Assembly: GCA_963702955.1 (NCBI GenBank)
Contig: OY969774.1
Span: forward strand, 1,550,001 to 1,614,000
DNA from: VRUE01 sp963702955
GTDB lineage: Bacteria; Actinomycetota; Thermoleophilia; Solirubrobacterales; 70-9
Direction: 5' to 3'
DNA: 64,000 nucleotides
Below, in pieces: positions 50,481-59,822 of the stretch. Each line of letters starts with the position of its first letter. The stretch's first letter is position 1. The position numbers were made by a program, and so were the translations under genes. The notes beneath the pieces are model-generated. The model was not told the DNA's origin and searched no databases. It saw only the letters and a program-made list of their open reading frames with translations.

Positions 50481-52191
50481 CGCCGCGGCCCTTGCTGCCG
50501 CCGGGGATCGCCACCAGCAGCTGAGCACGCAGCTCGGTGGCGCCACGGGTGAGCAGGCGCCCGCGACTGCCGAGGCGGACCGAGAAGGGGTGCGAGGCGC
50601 CGCCGGGCAGCTCGAAGGTCCGCCGCGCGAGCTGCGCCCGGACCGGAGTGAACCTGACGACGCGCCGGCGCCCGCGCCGCACCACGTGCCTCACCCGCAC
50701 CTGGCCGCGCAGCAGGATCTGGCCGGGGCAGCTCGTCCCGGCCGGCCACTGGCAGCGGACGTTGACCCAGATCGCCTTCTCTCGCAGCCTGATGCCGGAG
50801 ACGACGATCGGGACCTGGATGCCGACCGTGCGGCAGCCGAGCGCCCGTTCGGAGCCCGCGACGCCCAGCGCGTAGACGCAGACGCGCTGCCTGCCACTCG
50901 CGGCGACCGGGAAGGTCGCTTCGAAGCCGTGGGCCGGCCCGGCCGAACGGTGGGCGAGCGCGACGTCGGAGCGGCTCTGGGAGGCGATCGGACCGAGTTC
51001 GTACGGCGCTCCGTGCGCCCCTTCCCCGCCGCCGACGTAGGCGCGGATCGCCAGCGGCTGCGTCGGCAGGCTCGGGTCGAAGGCCCAGCCGGAGATCGTC
51101 ACCTGGCCGGCCAGCGGCGCGGCGACCGAGTCGAGGTGCCCCTTCGGTTCGGCCCCGGGCAGGGCGGCGGCGCCGGTCGCGCCTTCGACGTAGTCGTTGT
51201 CGATGTTGATCGTCACGCCGCCGTAGGTCTCGTCGTGGCCGCCGCGGTACTGGTGGATCCGATGGCCGCTCCAGGTGCCGGGGGGGACGTAGGGGTCCGT
51301 GGCCGGGCTGCCGTTCCAGTTGGCGCTCCAGAGCTCGTCCGGCTCGAGGTAGCCGCTGCCGAGCTTGGCGGCGAGGTCGGCGATTCCCGAGGCGCCGCTG
51401 CTGTAGACGCCGGCGGAATAGCCGAGCGCGTGCAGCCGGCTCGTCCAGGCGGTGAGGAAGTTCAGCGTCGCGCTGCTGGCCGAGCCGCCGGTCGAGTAGC
51501 TCTCCATGTCGAAGTAGATCGGGCTGCCGGGGCCGATCGCCACCGCGCGCGCCTGTTCGACCGCGTCGTTCGCCTCGGCGACCCCCTGCGAGGCCGCGGC
51601 GGCGGCGCTCAGCTTGGCGCAGGAGCCGCAGCTGCTGGTCGGCGCCTGCAGGCCGACGTAGGTCGGGATCAGGTGCCAGCCGGCGGCGACCTGTTCGGAG
51701 ACCCAGCTCGCGGTCAGGTTGGGCTGCGAGCAACCGCGATTCTCACCGCCGATGTAGACGCCGATCGCCCGGTAGGGAGAGCCGCCCCAGGCCGACATTT
51801 CGCGCTTCGAGGGCGTTGCGCAGGCGTCGAAGCCGAGCCCCGTGAAGGCCGACGCCGCGGAGATCTGGGCGGGCGGGACGCGGCTCGCCCGAGCGCGCTC
51901 GCGCGCGGCGCGGACACCGGCGCCGGGATCGACGAGGATCGCCCGCCGCCGCCCGATCGCGTTGGCCGGACAGTCCTGACTCGCCCCCGGTCTGCCCAGG
52001 TACACCGCGCGCCGATCGAGTCGCACGCAGGCGTGCGGGTGCGCGGCGAGCCGGACGACCGGCCAGCCGTCGGGCACCCGAACCGCCTCGCCACGGAAGT
52101 GGACGGTCTGAGCTCCGGCGCCGGCGGGGAGGCCGGCAATCGCGGCCAGCAGGACGACGAGCGCCGGAAGGCATGGGGAAACGCGCCGCAT
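50446..52191 (-). CDS. Secreted DUF1906 glycoside hydrolase-like protein
   Basis: 581 residues. Signal peptide (LPALVVLLAAIAGLPAGAGA). Residues about 105-340 form a DUF1906 (Rv2525c-like) TIM barrel: FTGLGFDACATPSKREMSAW, RAIGVYIGGENRGCSQ, HLIPTYVGLQAP, SPIYFDMESY with acidic residues and SAGVYSSGASG. The rest is beta-rich (HLDSVAAPLAGQVTISGWAFDP), possibly wall-binding, with a basic tail. These proteins are related to GH25-like peptidoglycan hydrolases. Twin Cys (SSCGSC) are noted. Confidence 0.8.
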   Translation of the reverse strand: MRRVSPCLPALVVLLAAIAGLPAGAGAQTVHFRGEAVRVPDGWPVVRLAAHPHACVRLDRRAVYLGRPGASQDCPANAIGRRRAILVDPGAGVRAARERARASRVPPAQISAASAFTGLGFDACATPSKREMSAWGGSPYRAIGVYIGGENRGCSQPNLTASWVSEQVAAGWHLIPTYVGLQAPTSSCGSCAKLSAAAAASQGVAEANDAVEQARAVAIGPGSPIYFDMESYSTGGSASSATLNFLTAWTSRLHALGYSAGVYSSGASGIADLAAKLGSGYLEPDELWSANWNGSPATDPYVPPGTWSGHRIHQYRGGHDETYGGVTINIDNDYVEGATGAAALPGAEPKGHLDSVAAPLAGQVTISGWAFDPSLPTQPLAIRAYVGGGEGAHGAPYELGPIASQSRSDVALAHRSAGPAHGFEATFPVAASGRQRVCVYALGVAGSERALGCRTVGIQVPIVVSGIRLREKAIWVNVRCQWPAGTSCPGQILLRGQVRVRHVVRRGRRRVVRFTPVRAQLARRTFELPGGASHPFSVRLGSRGRLLTRGATELRAQLLVAIPGGSKGRGVTLTPGRGLSR

Positions 52192-52253
52192 CTACCCCCC
52201 AACCATGCCAACCCGCAAACGTTTCGGCCCCCTCCCAACCCGTCTCGCAAGAA

Positions 52254-52302
52254 GACGTGCCGTCTATTCGGTGCCACATGGGGTCTCGAATAGGCGGCAC
52301 GT
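52254..52302. terminator. Stem-loop downstream of the penicillin acylase gene
   Basis: ACGTGCCGTCTATTCG and CGAATAGGCGGCACGT form a 16-bp stem with one G-T pair around a 16-nt loop. It lies just after the acylase stop (52312, minus) and about 60 bp before the DUF1906 start. No U-run. The outer arm ACGTGCC/GGCACGT is shared with the hairpin at 14061-14114. Confidence 0.55.
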
Positions 52303-52311
52303 CCTGGGAGA

Positions 52312-54669
52312 TCAGGCGGGGACTAGGTCGAGCTCGCGCCAGGGGCCCTCGCCGGCCATCGGCTGGGTGCGGCCCTCCAGCCAGTCGGCTTGGAGGTCGT
52401 CGTAGTGCGGGCTGGCGGGGTGGCCGGACTGGCCGGTGAACATCTGCCAGCGGCTGCGAGCCGGGTCGGTCGGGTCGGCGACCATCCGCCAGCTCGGCGC
52501 CCAGACGGCCTTGTAGGGGTCGTTGGGGTCGTAGGCGATCTGGCTGACCGTCTCCTGGGCGCCGCCGGCGCGGAGGCTGCGGTTGAGCAGCCGGCGCAGC
52601 AGCGGGTTGGCCTCGCCCAGCGGGTGCGGGAACTCCATCTCGTGGATGCGTCCCCAGCGCCAGGCCTCGGGGTCGGGCCCGAAGCGCTCGCCGAGGTCGT
52701 CGAGCGCGCCGGCCAGCGCTTCGAGGACCAGCTCGTCCCAGGGCCGGCCGATCAGCTCCTCGTCGCCCTCCTCCCAGAGCTTCATCAGGTGCGAGTGCCA
52801 GCGCCAGGGCGAGGTGACGTGCGGGGTGAAGCCGTTGTCGGCGCGGTCGAGCCAGCGCTCGCTGAGGTCGCGGTCGCCGATCGCCGCACGCGCCACCTCG
52901 CGGGCGAGGCGCAGGAGGAAGGCCTGATAGATCGTGCCGGCGATCGAGTCGGGGTCGAGCCGGCCGTCCCAGCTGCGCAGGCGCTCGACCGCGCTGACCT
53001 CGCGCTGACCCTCGGGGCTGAGCCGGCCCAGCCGCCGTGCCGCCTCCAGGCCGGGGATCGAGAGGTTGTCGGACTGCATCGCCTCGAAGTCGTCGACGTC
53101 GTGCTCGTCGCTCGCCCGCAGCAGCTGCTCGATCCGCCGGGCGCGGAAGCCGTCGAGCCAGTCGCTGGTGATGTGGTGCGGGTAGTCGTCGCCGACGATC
53201 CGGTTGTTGGCGGTGACGAGGAAGCCGCTCTCGGGGTCGACGACCTCCGGCAGCTCGTCGTAGGGGACCTCCCCCTCCCACTCGAACTCGCCGTCCCAGC
53301 CCGGCTTCGGCAGGTCCGGGCAGCCACCGCGCCGCAGCGGCAGGCGGCCGATCAGCTTGTAGCCGATCGAGCCGTGGCGGTCGCCCCAGATCAGGTTCGA
53401 GGCGGGCGAGATGTGGCCCTCGAGCTTGGCGACCAGCTCCGGGCCGGAGCCGATCTCGTGCAGCTCGAACATCCCCTTGAAGGCGGTCGGGCTGTCGAGC
53501 GCGAGCCAACGCAGGGCGAGCGGCTCGCCCTCGTCGGCGCCGAGCGCGTCGTTGACCAGCGGGCCGTGGTGGGTGAGGCGGACGTCGAGCAGCTCGGGAG
53601 CGTCGCGTCCCTTCACCGCGATCTCCTCGCGCACCAGCTCCAGCGGCTGCCACTCGCCCTCGAACAGGTAGCGCTCGCCCTCGACCTTCTCGACGAAGAG
53701 GTCCTGGACGTCGGCCATCACGTTGGTGAAGGTCCAGCAGACGTCGTTGTTCTGGCCCATGTAGACGCCCGGCATCCCCGGCAGCGAGGCGCCGCGGACG
53801 AAGCGGTCGCCGAGGGTGAGGCCGACCTGGTACCAGATGCCGGGCATGCTCTGCGGCAGATGCGGATCGCCGGCGACGAGCGGCGAGCCGGTCGCGGAGA
53901 GGGTGCCGCTGACCGCCCAGTTGTTGGAGCCGCTCGCCTCGGCGGCCATGCCGACCGAACGGCGCACCGCGTCGATCTGCTCGGCCAGGGCGAGGCCGTC
54001 GCCCGACCACGCTTCCTGGGTGACGACCGGGTTGTCCGCCGGATAGCCGGGGTCGAGCTTGGCCGCCAGCTCCGGGCCGAGGGCGCGGGTCATGTCGGCG
54101 CGCAGCAGCTCCTTCTCCCAGTTGGTCGAGAGGCCGAAGGCGAGCAGCTTGCCGAGGCCGAGGATGTCGGCCGGCCGCCAGGGCTCGAAGTCGAGCCGCA
54201 GCAGCTGCATCTCGAACGGCCGCGCCCGGGCGCTCGCCGCCGCCGCGTTGACCCCCTCGCAGAAGCGCTCCAGCAGGCCGCGCAGCTCGGGGTCGAGCGC
54301 CTCCTCCTCGCGCAGCGCCACACGCCGCATCCCCAACGTCCGCATCAGCCGGTCGACCGGCAGTCCCTCCTCGCCGGCGAACTCGGAGACCCGGCCGCAG
54401 ACGACACGGCGGTAGAAGTCCATCTGCCAGAGCCGGTCCTGCCCATGACAGAAGCCCTCGGCGAAGTAGAGATCGGCATGGTGCTCGGCCTCGATGTGCG
54501 GCACCCCCCACCGATCCCGCCGCACCCGCACCGGCGCCTCGAGCCCGGGCAACGCGATCGTCCCCTTCTGCTTCGGCAGCGGCCGCCGGGCGAGAAAGTG
54601 CCACGTGGCGGCGGCCGAGGCGGCCGCAAGTCCCGTGCCCGCAGCACTCGCCAGCAATCCCGTCCGCAT
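52312..54669 (-). CDS. Penicillin acylase family N-terminal nucleophile hydrolase
   Basis: 785 residues; an N-terminal hydrophobic segment (LLASAAGTGLAAASAAATW) targets it to the membrane or outside. The family is made as a precursor and cleaves itself before the catalytic Ser; GSNNWAVSG near residue 248 supplies that Ser. Alpha-chain features: VRRDRWGVPHIEAEHHADLYFA, split at VPH, and FCHGQDRLWQMD. Beta-chain: SIPGLEAARRLG and PYKAVWAPSWRMV. Start ATG at 54669 has GGGAG upstream; ATG at 54687 is an alternative. Likely hydrolyses amides such as acyl-homoserine lactones or acylated peptides; substrate unknown. Confidence 0.9.
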   Translation of the reverse strand: MRTGLLASAAGTGLAAASAAATWHFLARRPLPKQKGTIALPGLEAPVRVRRDRWGVPHIEAEHHADLYFAEGFCHGQDRLWQMDFYRRVVCGRVSEFAGEEGLPVDRLMRTLGMRRVALREEEALDPELRGLLERFCEGVNAAAASARARPFEMQLLRLDFEPWRPADILGLGKLLAFGLSTNWEKELLRADMTRALGPELAAKLDPGYPADNPVVTQEAWSGDGLALAEQIDAVRRSVGMAAEASGSNNWAVSGTLSATGSPLVAGDPHLPQSMPGIWYQVGLTLGDRFVRGASLPGMPGVYMGQNNDVCWTFTNVMADVQDLFVEKVEGERYLFEGEWQPLELVREEIAVKGRDAPELLDVRLTHHGPLVNDALGADEGEPLALRWLALDSPTAFKGMFELHEIGSGPELVAKLEGHISPASNLIWGDRHGSIGYKLIGRLPLRRGGCPDLPKPGWDGEFEWEGEVPYDELPEVVDPESGFLVTANNRIVGDDYPHHITSDWLDGFRARRIEQLLRASDEHDVDDFEAMQSDNLSIPGLEAARRLGRLSPEGQREVSAVERLRSWDGRLDPDSIAGTIYQAFLLRLAREVARAAIGDRDLSERWLDRADNGFTPHVTSPWRWHSHLMKLWEEGDEELIGRPWDELVLEALAGALDDLGERFGPDPEAWRWGRIHEMEFPHPLGEANPLLRRLLNRSLRAGGAQETVSQIAYDPNDPYKAVWAPSWRMVADPTDPARSRWQMFTGQSGHPASPHYDDLQADWLEGRTQPMAGEGPWRELDLVPA

Positions 54670-54737
54670 GGCGCTCCCGCCCTTCATCGCACCAGGGTAC
54701 TGGCCGGCTGGCCAGGGTTGCTTCCGGTGCGCAGCCG

Positions 54738-55505
54738 CTACGGCGTCAGTCCAGCCGGAAGGCGCCCTTCCGCCTCGAGCTTCTGCAGGTGCGCCTCCAT
54801 CACCAGCGCGGCGGCGGGGCGCACCTCGGCCGGGACGTCGTCCCAGACCTCCGCGAGGAGCTCCTCGCGCGAGCGTTCGCCCCGCTCCAGGGCGGCGAGC
54901 AGGCGGCGCTCGCGCATCTCGCGGTGCTCGACGTACTCGGCCAGCTTCGCCGCGGGGTCGGCGACCCACGGACCGTGGCCAGGGCAGATCAACTCCAGCG
55001 GCTCGGCCTGGAGCAGCCGCAGCGAGTCCATGTAGGCGGCGAGCGAGCCGCCGTCGGGCGGGACGAAGGTCGAGCCCTCGCCGAGCACCAGGTCGCCGCT
55101 GAAGCAGACGCCGTCGGCGGTCAGCAGGCAGACGTGGTCGGCGGCGTGGCCCGGGGTGGCGAGCGCCCGTAGGCCACCATGTTCCTGCCCGTTGACGGGC
55201 AGGACGACCTCGGGGCGTGGCCCCTCCCGCTCCGCGAGCGCCGCCAACGTCTCCGCCCCATCGGCATGATCTCCATGCGAGTGGGTCAGCAGAACGACCC
55301 CGATCCCGCCGCGCTGCTCGCCTGCCGCACGCACAGCCTCCAAGTGCCCGGCATCGTCCGGCCCGGGATCGATCACCGCACAAGGCCCCGACCCATATAG
55401 GTAGGTGTTCGTCCCCCCCAGCGTCATCGGCCCGGGATTAGGCGCCACGATCCGTGCAATCTCGGGGTGCCCTGGAGCATCCCCTATCTCAACTGTCGAT
55501 TTCAT
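54738..55505 (-). CDS. MBL-fold metallo-hydrolase (LACTB2-like)
   Basis: 255 residues. NPGPMTLGGTNTYLYG, THSHGDHADG (zinc ligands), ALATPGHAADHVCLL, FSGDLVLGEGS and ICPGHGP are the metallo-beta-lactamase motifs in the LACTB2/glyoxalase II-like order, followed by the C-terminal winged-helix-like part (EHREMRERRLLAALERGERS, ...). Its ATG lies inside a 32-bp perfect palindrome (55497-55528). It is downstream of the PafBC-like gene. Confidence 0.87.
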   Translation of the reverse strand: MKSTVEIGDAPGHPEIARIVAPNPGPMTLGGTNTYLYGSGPCAVIDPGPDDAGHLEAVRAAGEQRGGIGVVLLTHSHGDHADGAETLAALAEREGPRPEVVLPVNGQEHGGLRALATPGHAADHVCLLTADGVCFSGDLVLGEGSTFVPPDGGSLAAYMDSLRLLQAEPLELICPGHGPWVADPAAKLAEYVEHREMRERRLLAALERGERSREELLAEVWDDVPAEVRPAAALVMEAHLQKLEAEGRLPAGLTP

Positions 55506-55528
55506 GACCCCATAGGGTCATGAAATCG
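55497..55528. promoter_or_regulatory. 32-bp palindrome spanning the start of the MBL gene
   Basis: CGATTTCATGACCC, centre CATA, GGGTCATGAAATCG: a perfect 14-bp inverted repeat. It overlaps the MBL start codon and lies 18 bp after the PafBC-like stop, so it may be a terminator of the upstream gene, an operator, or a hairpin that masks the start. Confidence 0.55.
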
Positions 55529-55545
55529 CCATTCGGCCACATCGG

Positions 55546-57597
55546 TCAGTCCGCGACCTCGGCGGCAATCGCGCGACGCGCCTCCTCGGGCTCGAGCACG
55601 ACCAGGTCGCCGGCACCGCGCAGTATCTCCCGCACCAGCCAAGAGGTCCCCGCATAAGGAAGCTCGACGACGACCGCGCCGTCGGCCAGCTCCTCGACCA
55701 CGGTCCGCTCCTCGCGCAGCCAGCGGGCCCGCTCGGGCGAGACCCAGACGCGGGCGACCTGCGCGGTCGGCACCTCGCCGTCGGTCATCCAGCCCTCGAC
55801 CCCGGCCAGCTCTTCGACCTCGGGCCGCGGCTCGAACGTCTCCTCGGTCGCCGTCGCCTCCTTGACCCGGTCGAGCTTGAAGTGGCGGATGCCGCCTTTG
55901 GTCAGGTCGTAGCACTCCGCGTACCAGCCCTCGCGGCCGTTCTCCAGCCGGTAGGGCTCGACCCGGCGCTTGGTGAACTGGTCCTCGTTCTCCTTGTAGT
56001 ACTGGATCTCCAGCACCCGGCGGGCGCCGATCGCCTCGTTGACCGCGCGCGCCACCTCGACGTCGCCGCCGCTGCCGGAGGCGATCTCCAGCCCCTCCTC
56101 GGAGGGATCGTGGCCGAGCGCCGCGACGATCTTCTCGCGGGCGCTCTGCAGGCCGCCCTGCGGCAGGTGGTCGCCGAACAGGTCGATCGCCGCGACCAGC
56201 GCCTTCGCCTCCAGCGGCAGCAGCCGCGCCGGGCGGGCGAAGTTGTCGCCGTAGGGCTCGGAGTTGACCGCGACCTCGTCGCCCTGGATTTCGGCGTAGA
56301 GGACGTAGGTGCCGCCGCCGAAGTTGACGACGTTGAGCAGGTCGATGTCCTCCTGCAGCTCCTCCCCGGTCAGTTCCAGCCGGTCGCGCAGCTCGGAGAC
56401 GCGCAGCCGCTCGCCGCGCTTGGCGGAGTCGATCAGGAGGCCGGCGAGGGTGACCAGGCGGGCGAAGCGCTCGGGCCGGATCGCCGCCTCGCCGCGCCCG
56501 TTGGCCCGCGGCCGCCGCGGCGCCTCGCGCAGCGGCCGCTCGACCGTCTTCGCCGGCTCGAATCCGTTCTCGTGGCGGGCGTGGAGCGTCCCCAGCCGGC
56601 CCTCGGCCTCCTCGCGCAGCTCCGCGGGCCCCAGCACCTCGGCGTTCTGGCGCCAGCGCAGGACCCAGGCGATCAGCTCGCGCGGCGACGCGTAGGGGGT
56701 CTCGAAGACAGAGCCCTTGCCCGGCGCCCCGTCGGACTTCTTCGCCGGGCGCAGCTCGCCGAAGCCACAGAAGTCGCGTTCGATCAGCCAGGCGATCCGG
56801 TCGCGGACGAAGATCTTCGCGGTGCCGCGGATCTCGCCCAGCTGCCAGTCGGCCCGCTGGCCGTAGTCGCGGCGATCGAAGTCCTCCGGAGGCGAGAAAT
56901 CGTGCTCGGCCTTGGAGGCGTAGCCGACCTTGCCCTGGATCCGCGAGAGGCGGAAGACGCGGACCGCGTCGCGCTCGTGCGAGTGGCCGATCAGGTAGAA
57001 CTGGCCCGAGCGGAAGACCAGGTGGAAGGGGTTGACCTTGCGCTTCTCGGTCTCGTCGCGCTCCATCGTGTAGTAGGTGAACTCGATCGTCTTGCGGCGC
57101 GAGATCGCCGTCTCGATCTTCGAGAGGCGCTGCGAGAGGTCGCGACCCCCCGCCGACGCGGTCATCGCCATCTCGACCGGCGCCCGGTCTCCCTCGCTGA
57201 TCGGGTTCGGATGGCCCCAGGCGACCTGCTGCAGCGCGAGCCGCAGCGGCTCGGCGTAGGCGAAGCCGCCGTCGGTCAGCAGCGAGAGCGCCGTGCTCAG
57301 CGAGGCCAGCTCGTCGTCGGCGAACTCGATCGGATCGAGGTAGAAGTTCTCCGGCGGCAGCGAGTAGAGCTCCGCCTCGAAGAAGCCCTCGCCCGGTTTC
57401 TCGACCCCGAGATGGATGCCGAGGCTCTCCAGCTCGGCGCGGTCGGCGTAGAAGCGGCGCGCGAAGGCGTCGTCGTTCATGTCGCTGTAGCCCTCGACCT
57501 CGCGCTTGATCTCCAGGGCCGAGACCGGCCTCCCCTGGGCCATCAGGAAGGAGATCAGCGAGAGCTGGCGGATCAGCTTCTCGGTGTCCTTTGCCAC
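55546..57597 (-). CDS. WYL-domain regulator, fused PafB-PafC type
   Basis: 683 residues with two full regulator halves. Half 1 (1-330): winged HTH (LIRQLSLISFLMAQGRPVSA), WYL domain around FTYYTMERDETEKRKVNPFHLV and FYLIGHSHERDAVRVFRL, then a WCX-like tail. Half 2 (about 375-683): HTH (RFARLVTLAGLLIDSAKRGE), WYL around IQYYKENEDQFTKRRVEPYRL and WYAECYDLTKGGIRHFKLDRV. In mycobacteria PafB and PafC are separate proteins that form a heterodimeric DNA-damage activator; here they are one chain. No proteasome genes are nearby. Confidence 0.87.
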   Translation of the reverse strand: MAKDTEKLIRQLSLISFLMAQGRPVSALEIKREVEGYSDMNDDAFARRFYADRAELESLGIHLGVEKPGEGFFEAELYSLPPENFYLDPIEFADDELASLSTALSLLTDGGFAYAEPLRLALQQVAWGHPNPISEGDRAPVEMAMTASAGGRDLSQRLSKIETAISRRKTIEFTYYTMERDETEKRKVNPFHLVFRSGQFYLIGHSHERDAVRVFRLSRIQGKVGYASKAEHDFSPPEDFDRRDYGQRADWQLGEIRGTAKIFVRDRIAWLIERDFCGFGELRPAKKSDGAPGKGSVFETPYASPRELIAWVLRWRQNAEVLGPAELREEAEGRLGTLHARHENGFEPAKTVERPLREAPRRPRANGRGEAAIRPERFARLVTLAGLLIDSAKRGERLRVSELRDRLELTGEELQEDIDLLNVVNFGGGTYVLYAEIQGDEVAVNSEPYGDNFARPARLLPLEAKALVAAIDLFGDHLPQGGLQSAREKIVAALGHDPSEEGLEIASGSGGDVEVARAVNEAIGARRVLEIQYYKENEDQFTKRRVEPYRLENGREGWYAECYDLTKGGIRHFKLDRVKEATATEETFEPRPEVEELAGVEGWMTDGEVPTAQVARVWVSPERARWLREERTVVEELADGAVVVELPYAGTSWLVREILRGAGDLVVLEPEEARRAIAAEVAD

Positions 57598-57690
57598 GAG
57601 TCGCAGGATAGTGAGGGAGCCCTGTCCGGCCTCCCGCCCATGCGGCCGGAAACCCGCATTTTGCGGTCCGGCCGGGGTTCCGCCGGACGC

Positions 57691-58689
57691 TCAGGCTGCG
57701 GCGCGCTCGCCGAAGTAGGCCGAGCCGGACAACGCCCGGTCGAAGGCCGACCAGGACTCGCCGGCCGGCAGCTCGCGCTCCAACCGGTCGAAGCTGCCGA
57801 GCCGGCCGCCGAGGTTGTCGATCATGTGGACGAGCACCGCCTCGCGGGTCGCCGGCAGCACCGGCGAGCCGTGCTCGAGCGAGCCGTGGTGGCTGAGGAT
57901 GATGTGGAGGACCGCCTGGGCGAGCGAGGGGTCGAAGCCGGGGATCTCCTCGATCTCGCGGCGCACCGTGTAGTAGCCGAGCGGGATCTCGCCCTGCAGG
58001 CGGCCGGCGTCGGTGAGGTCGATCGCGATCGGGTTGTCGTTGTAGGCCTCGGTCTTGCCGATGTCGTGCAGCAGCGCACCGGCGACCGCGACCTCGCGGT
58101 CGATCCCGGGGAAGAAGTTGGCCGCGGCGCTGACCGCCTGCGCGACCGAGACCGTGTGCTCGAGCAGCCCGTGCCGATAGGCCTGGTGGTAGACCTTCGC
58201 CGCCGGCGCGTCGCGAAAGCGGGACCAGATCGCCGCCCGCTCGCCGAAGAAGCGGTCGAGCAGCTCGCGCAGCTGCGGCTCCTGCACCGTTTCCAGCAGC
58301 TGGCGCAGTTTGCCCTCGAGCTGCTCGAGGGAGGCCTCCGACTCGGCCGCCAGGTCCGCCTGGTCGTACTCGCCGGCGCCGGCCTCGCGCAGCTCGGCGA
58401 GCTTGATCTTCGCCCCCCAGCGCTCGCTGACCTCGAACAGGCCGTCGACGAAGACCGCCGTACCGGGCGCCGCCATGGCGTAGAGCGCCTCGGCGTCCTC
58501 CCAGGCGACCGCCTCGACGGCGCCGCTGGAGTCGCACAGCCGCAGCCGCAGCCAGGGCTCGCCGTTGCGCTTGCGACGCAGCTCGCGCTCGCGCACCGCG
58601 TAGACGCCGCTGAGGTGCCGGCCGTCCTCGAGGTCGCGCAACGGCACCCTCGCCGGGGCCAGGCTGTCGATCTGCGTCTGCTCCGCCAT
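57691..58689 (-). CDS. YhaM-like 3'-5' exoribonuclease (OB fold plus HD domain)
   Basis: 332 residues from ATG at 58689 (MAEQTQIDSLAP). The N-terminal OB-fold (LRLRLCDSSGAVEAVAWEDAE) binds nucleic acid; the HD phosphohydrolase domain has HGLLEHTVSV, GALLHDIGKTEAY and SHHGSLEHGSP. This matches the CMP-binding factor/YhaM family. The downstream 93 bp before PafBC hold a small CCGCA/TGCGG hairpin but no gene. Confidence 0.87.
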   Translation of the reverse strand: MAEQTQIDSLAPARVPLRDLEDGRHLSGVYAVRERELRRKRNGEPWLRLRLCDSSGAVEAVAWEDAEALYAMAAPGTAVFVDGLFEVSERWGAKIKLAELREAGAGEYDQADLAAESEASLEQLEGKLRQLLETVQEPQLRELLDRFFGERAAIWSRFRDAPAAKVYHQAYRHGLLEHTVSVAQAVSAAANFFPGIDREVAVAGALLHDIGKTEAYNDNPIAIDLTDAGRLQGEIPLGYYTVRREIEEIPGFDPSLAQAVLHIILSHHGSLEHGSPVLPATREAVLVHMIDNLGGRLGSFDRLERELPAGESWSAFDRALSGSAYFGERAAA

Positions 58690-58736
58690 CGCCCAACCCA
58701 AGTTAGGGACGGGCGCGGACGGTTTTCGGCGCGCCG

Positions 58737-59822
58737 CTACGGCGGCGGCTCGGCGAGCCGCAGGCCGCCGTGGAGGTGGCCGTCGGGACCGCTGATCCGC
58801 AGCGCCGGGACCGTCTCCGCGGTCAGCAACCCGGTCTCGGCGGTCAGCTCGTCGGCGATCCGGTACCAGCGCTCGCTGCGCGAGGGCAGGTTGACGGCGA
58901 CGGTGAGGATCGGCACGTGGCGGCGCAGCGCCAGCAGGCGGTCGCCGTGCGGGGCATGGTCGCCGTGGTAGCCCCAGACGCCGCGCAGCGCCGTGGCGCC
59001 GGCGGCGCCCTCCGCGCGCAGGCGGCGGATCAGCTCCAGGTGGAGGGCGCGGCCGCGGTGCTCGGAGCGCTCCGAGCAGTAGACGGTCAGCTTGGTCCAG
59101 AGCCCGAGGCCGGAGGCGTCGCGGTCGGGCAGCGGGCGGGGGCGAGCCAGCGAGCGGCCGTCGCGCTTGCAGACCCGGATCGCCTCCAGGGTGGCGAGCG
59201 GGCGCTCGGTCGAGCCTTCCAGCTCGGCGAGGGTGGCGGCAATCCGCTCGCGCTCGCCGACGGCGATCACCATCGCCGGCACCGCAGCGTTGGCGGCGAA
59301 GAAGCCGGCCCGGCGGCGCTGGCCGCGCTCGGTGCCGTCGACGCCGAGCAGCACCGTCGCCCCGGCGACCCCGTGGCGGTGCAGCGCCGCGACCACGGCG
59401 ACGTGGGCCGGGGCGCCGCCGATGCGCCGGCGGCGACCGACGTAGACGGTCAGCTTCACCTCCTCGTGCGGCTCGCTCGCCGGGCCGTGGCCGGCGGCGG
59501 CGAAGCGGGCGCGCTCCAAGGTGAGGAGGCCGTCGCCGGCCATCTCGACCAGCTCGGGGACGACCGCCTCGATCCGCTCGCGGCTGTCGACCGCGACGGC
59601 GACCAGCGGCAGGTCCTCGGAGAGCGAGAGTAGGCGGTCGGTCTGCAGGCGCTGCCCGGCCCCGAACCCCTCGGCCCCGCGCAGGAGGACGCTGGTCGCC
59701 AGCGCGCGGCGCTCGAACAGGTCGAGGATCGCGGCCGAGAGGAAGCGGCCGTCGTGGCGGTCGTGCTCGCCGAAGTAGAAGCTGAGCTTGAGGGCCTCGC
59801 CCGCCGGCGCCGGGCTTTTCAC
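58737..59822 (-). CDS. Triple DUF190 (PII-like) domain protein
   Basis: 361 residues made of three tandem DUF190 repeats of about 110 residues: KLSFYFGEHDRHDGRFL..., KLTVYVGRRRRIGGAPA... and KLTVYCSERSEHRGRAL..., each with A(S/T)xLRG-like and VAV segments. DUF190 proteins are PII-like and are usually single-domain neighbours of crcB; a three-domain chain could be a covalent pseudo-trimer (inference). The start overlaps the upstream crcB stop as ATGA. Part of the fluoride-riboswitch operon. Confidence 0.87.
   Translation of the reverse strand: MKSPAPAGEALKLSFYFGEHDRHDGRFLSAAILDLFERRALATSVLLRGAEGFGAGQRLQTDRLLSLSEDLPLVAVAVDSRERIEAVVPELVEMAGDGLLTLERARFAAAGHGPASEPHEEVKLTVYVGRRRRIGGAPAHVAVVAALHRHGVAGATVLLGVDGTERGQRRRAGFFAANAAVPAMVIAVGERERIAATLAELEGSTERPLATLEAIRVCKRDGRSLARPRPLPDRDASGLGLWTKLTVYCSERSEHRGRALHLELIRRLRAEGAAGATALRGVWGYHGDHAPHGDRLLALRRHVPILTVAVNLPSRSERWYRIADELTAETGLLTAETVPALRISGPDGHLHGGLRLAEPPP

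Noticed and set aside
55882..58971. Thousand-codon plus-strand frame over the PafBC and YhaM genes, and a similar one at 52390-55035
   Set aside because: Both oppose genes with complete family motifs; their translations are low-complexity and motif-free.
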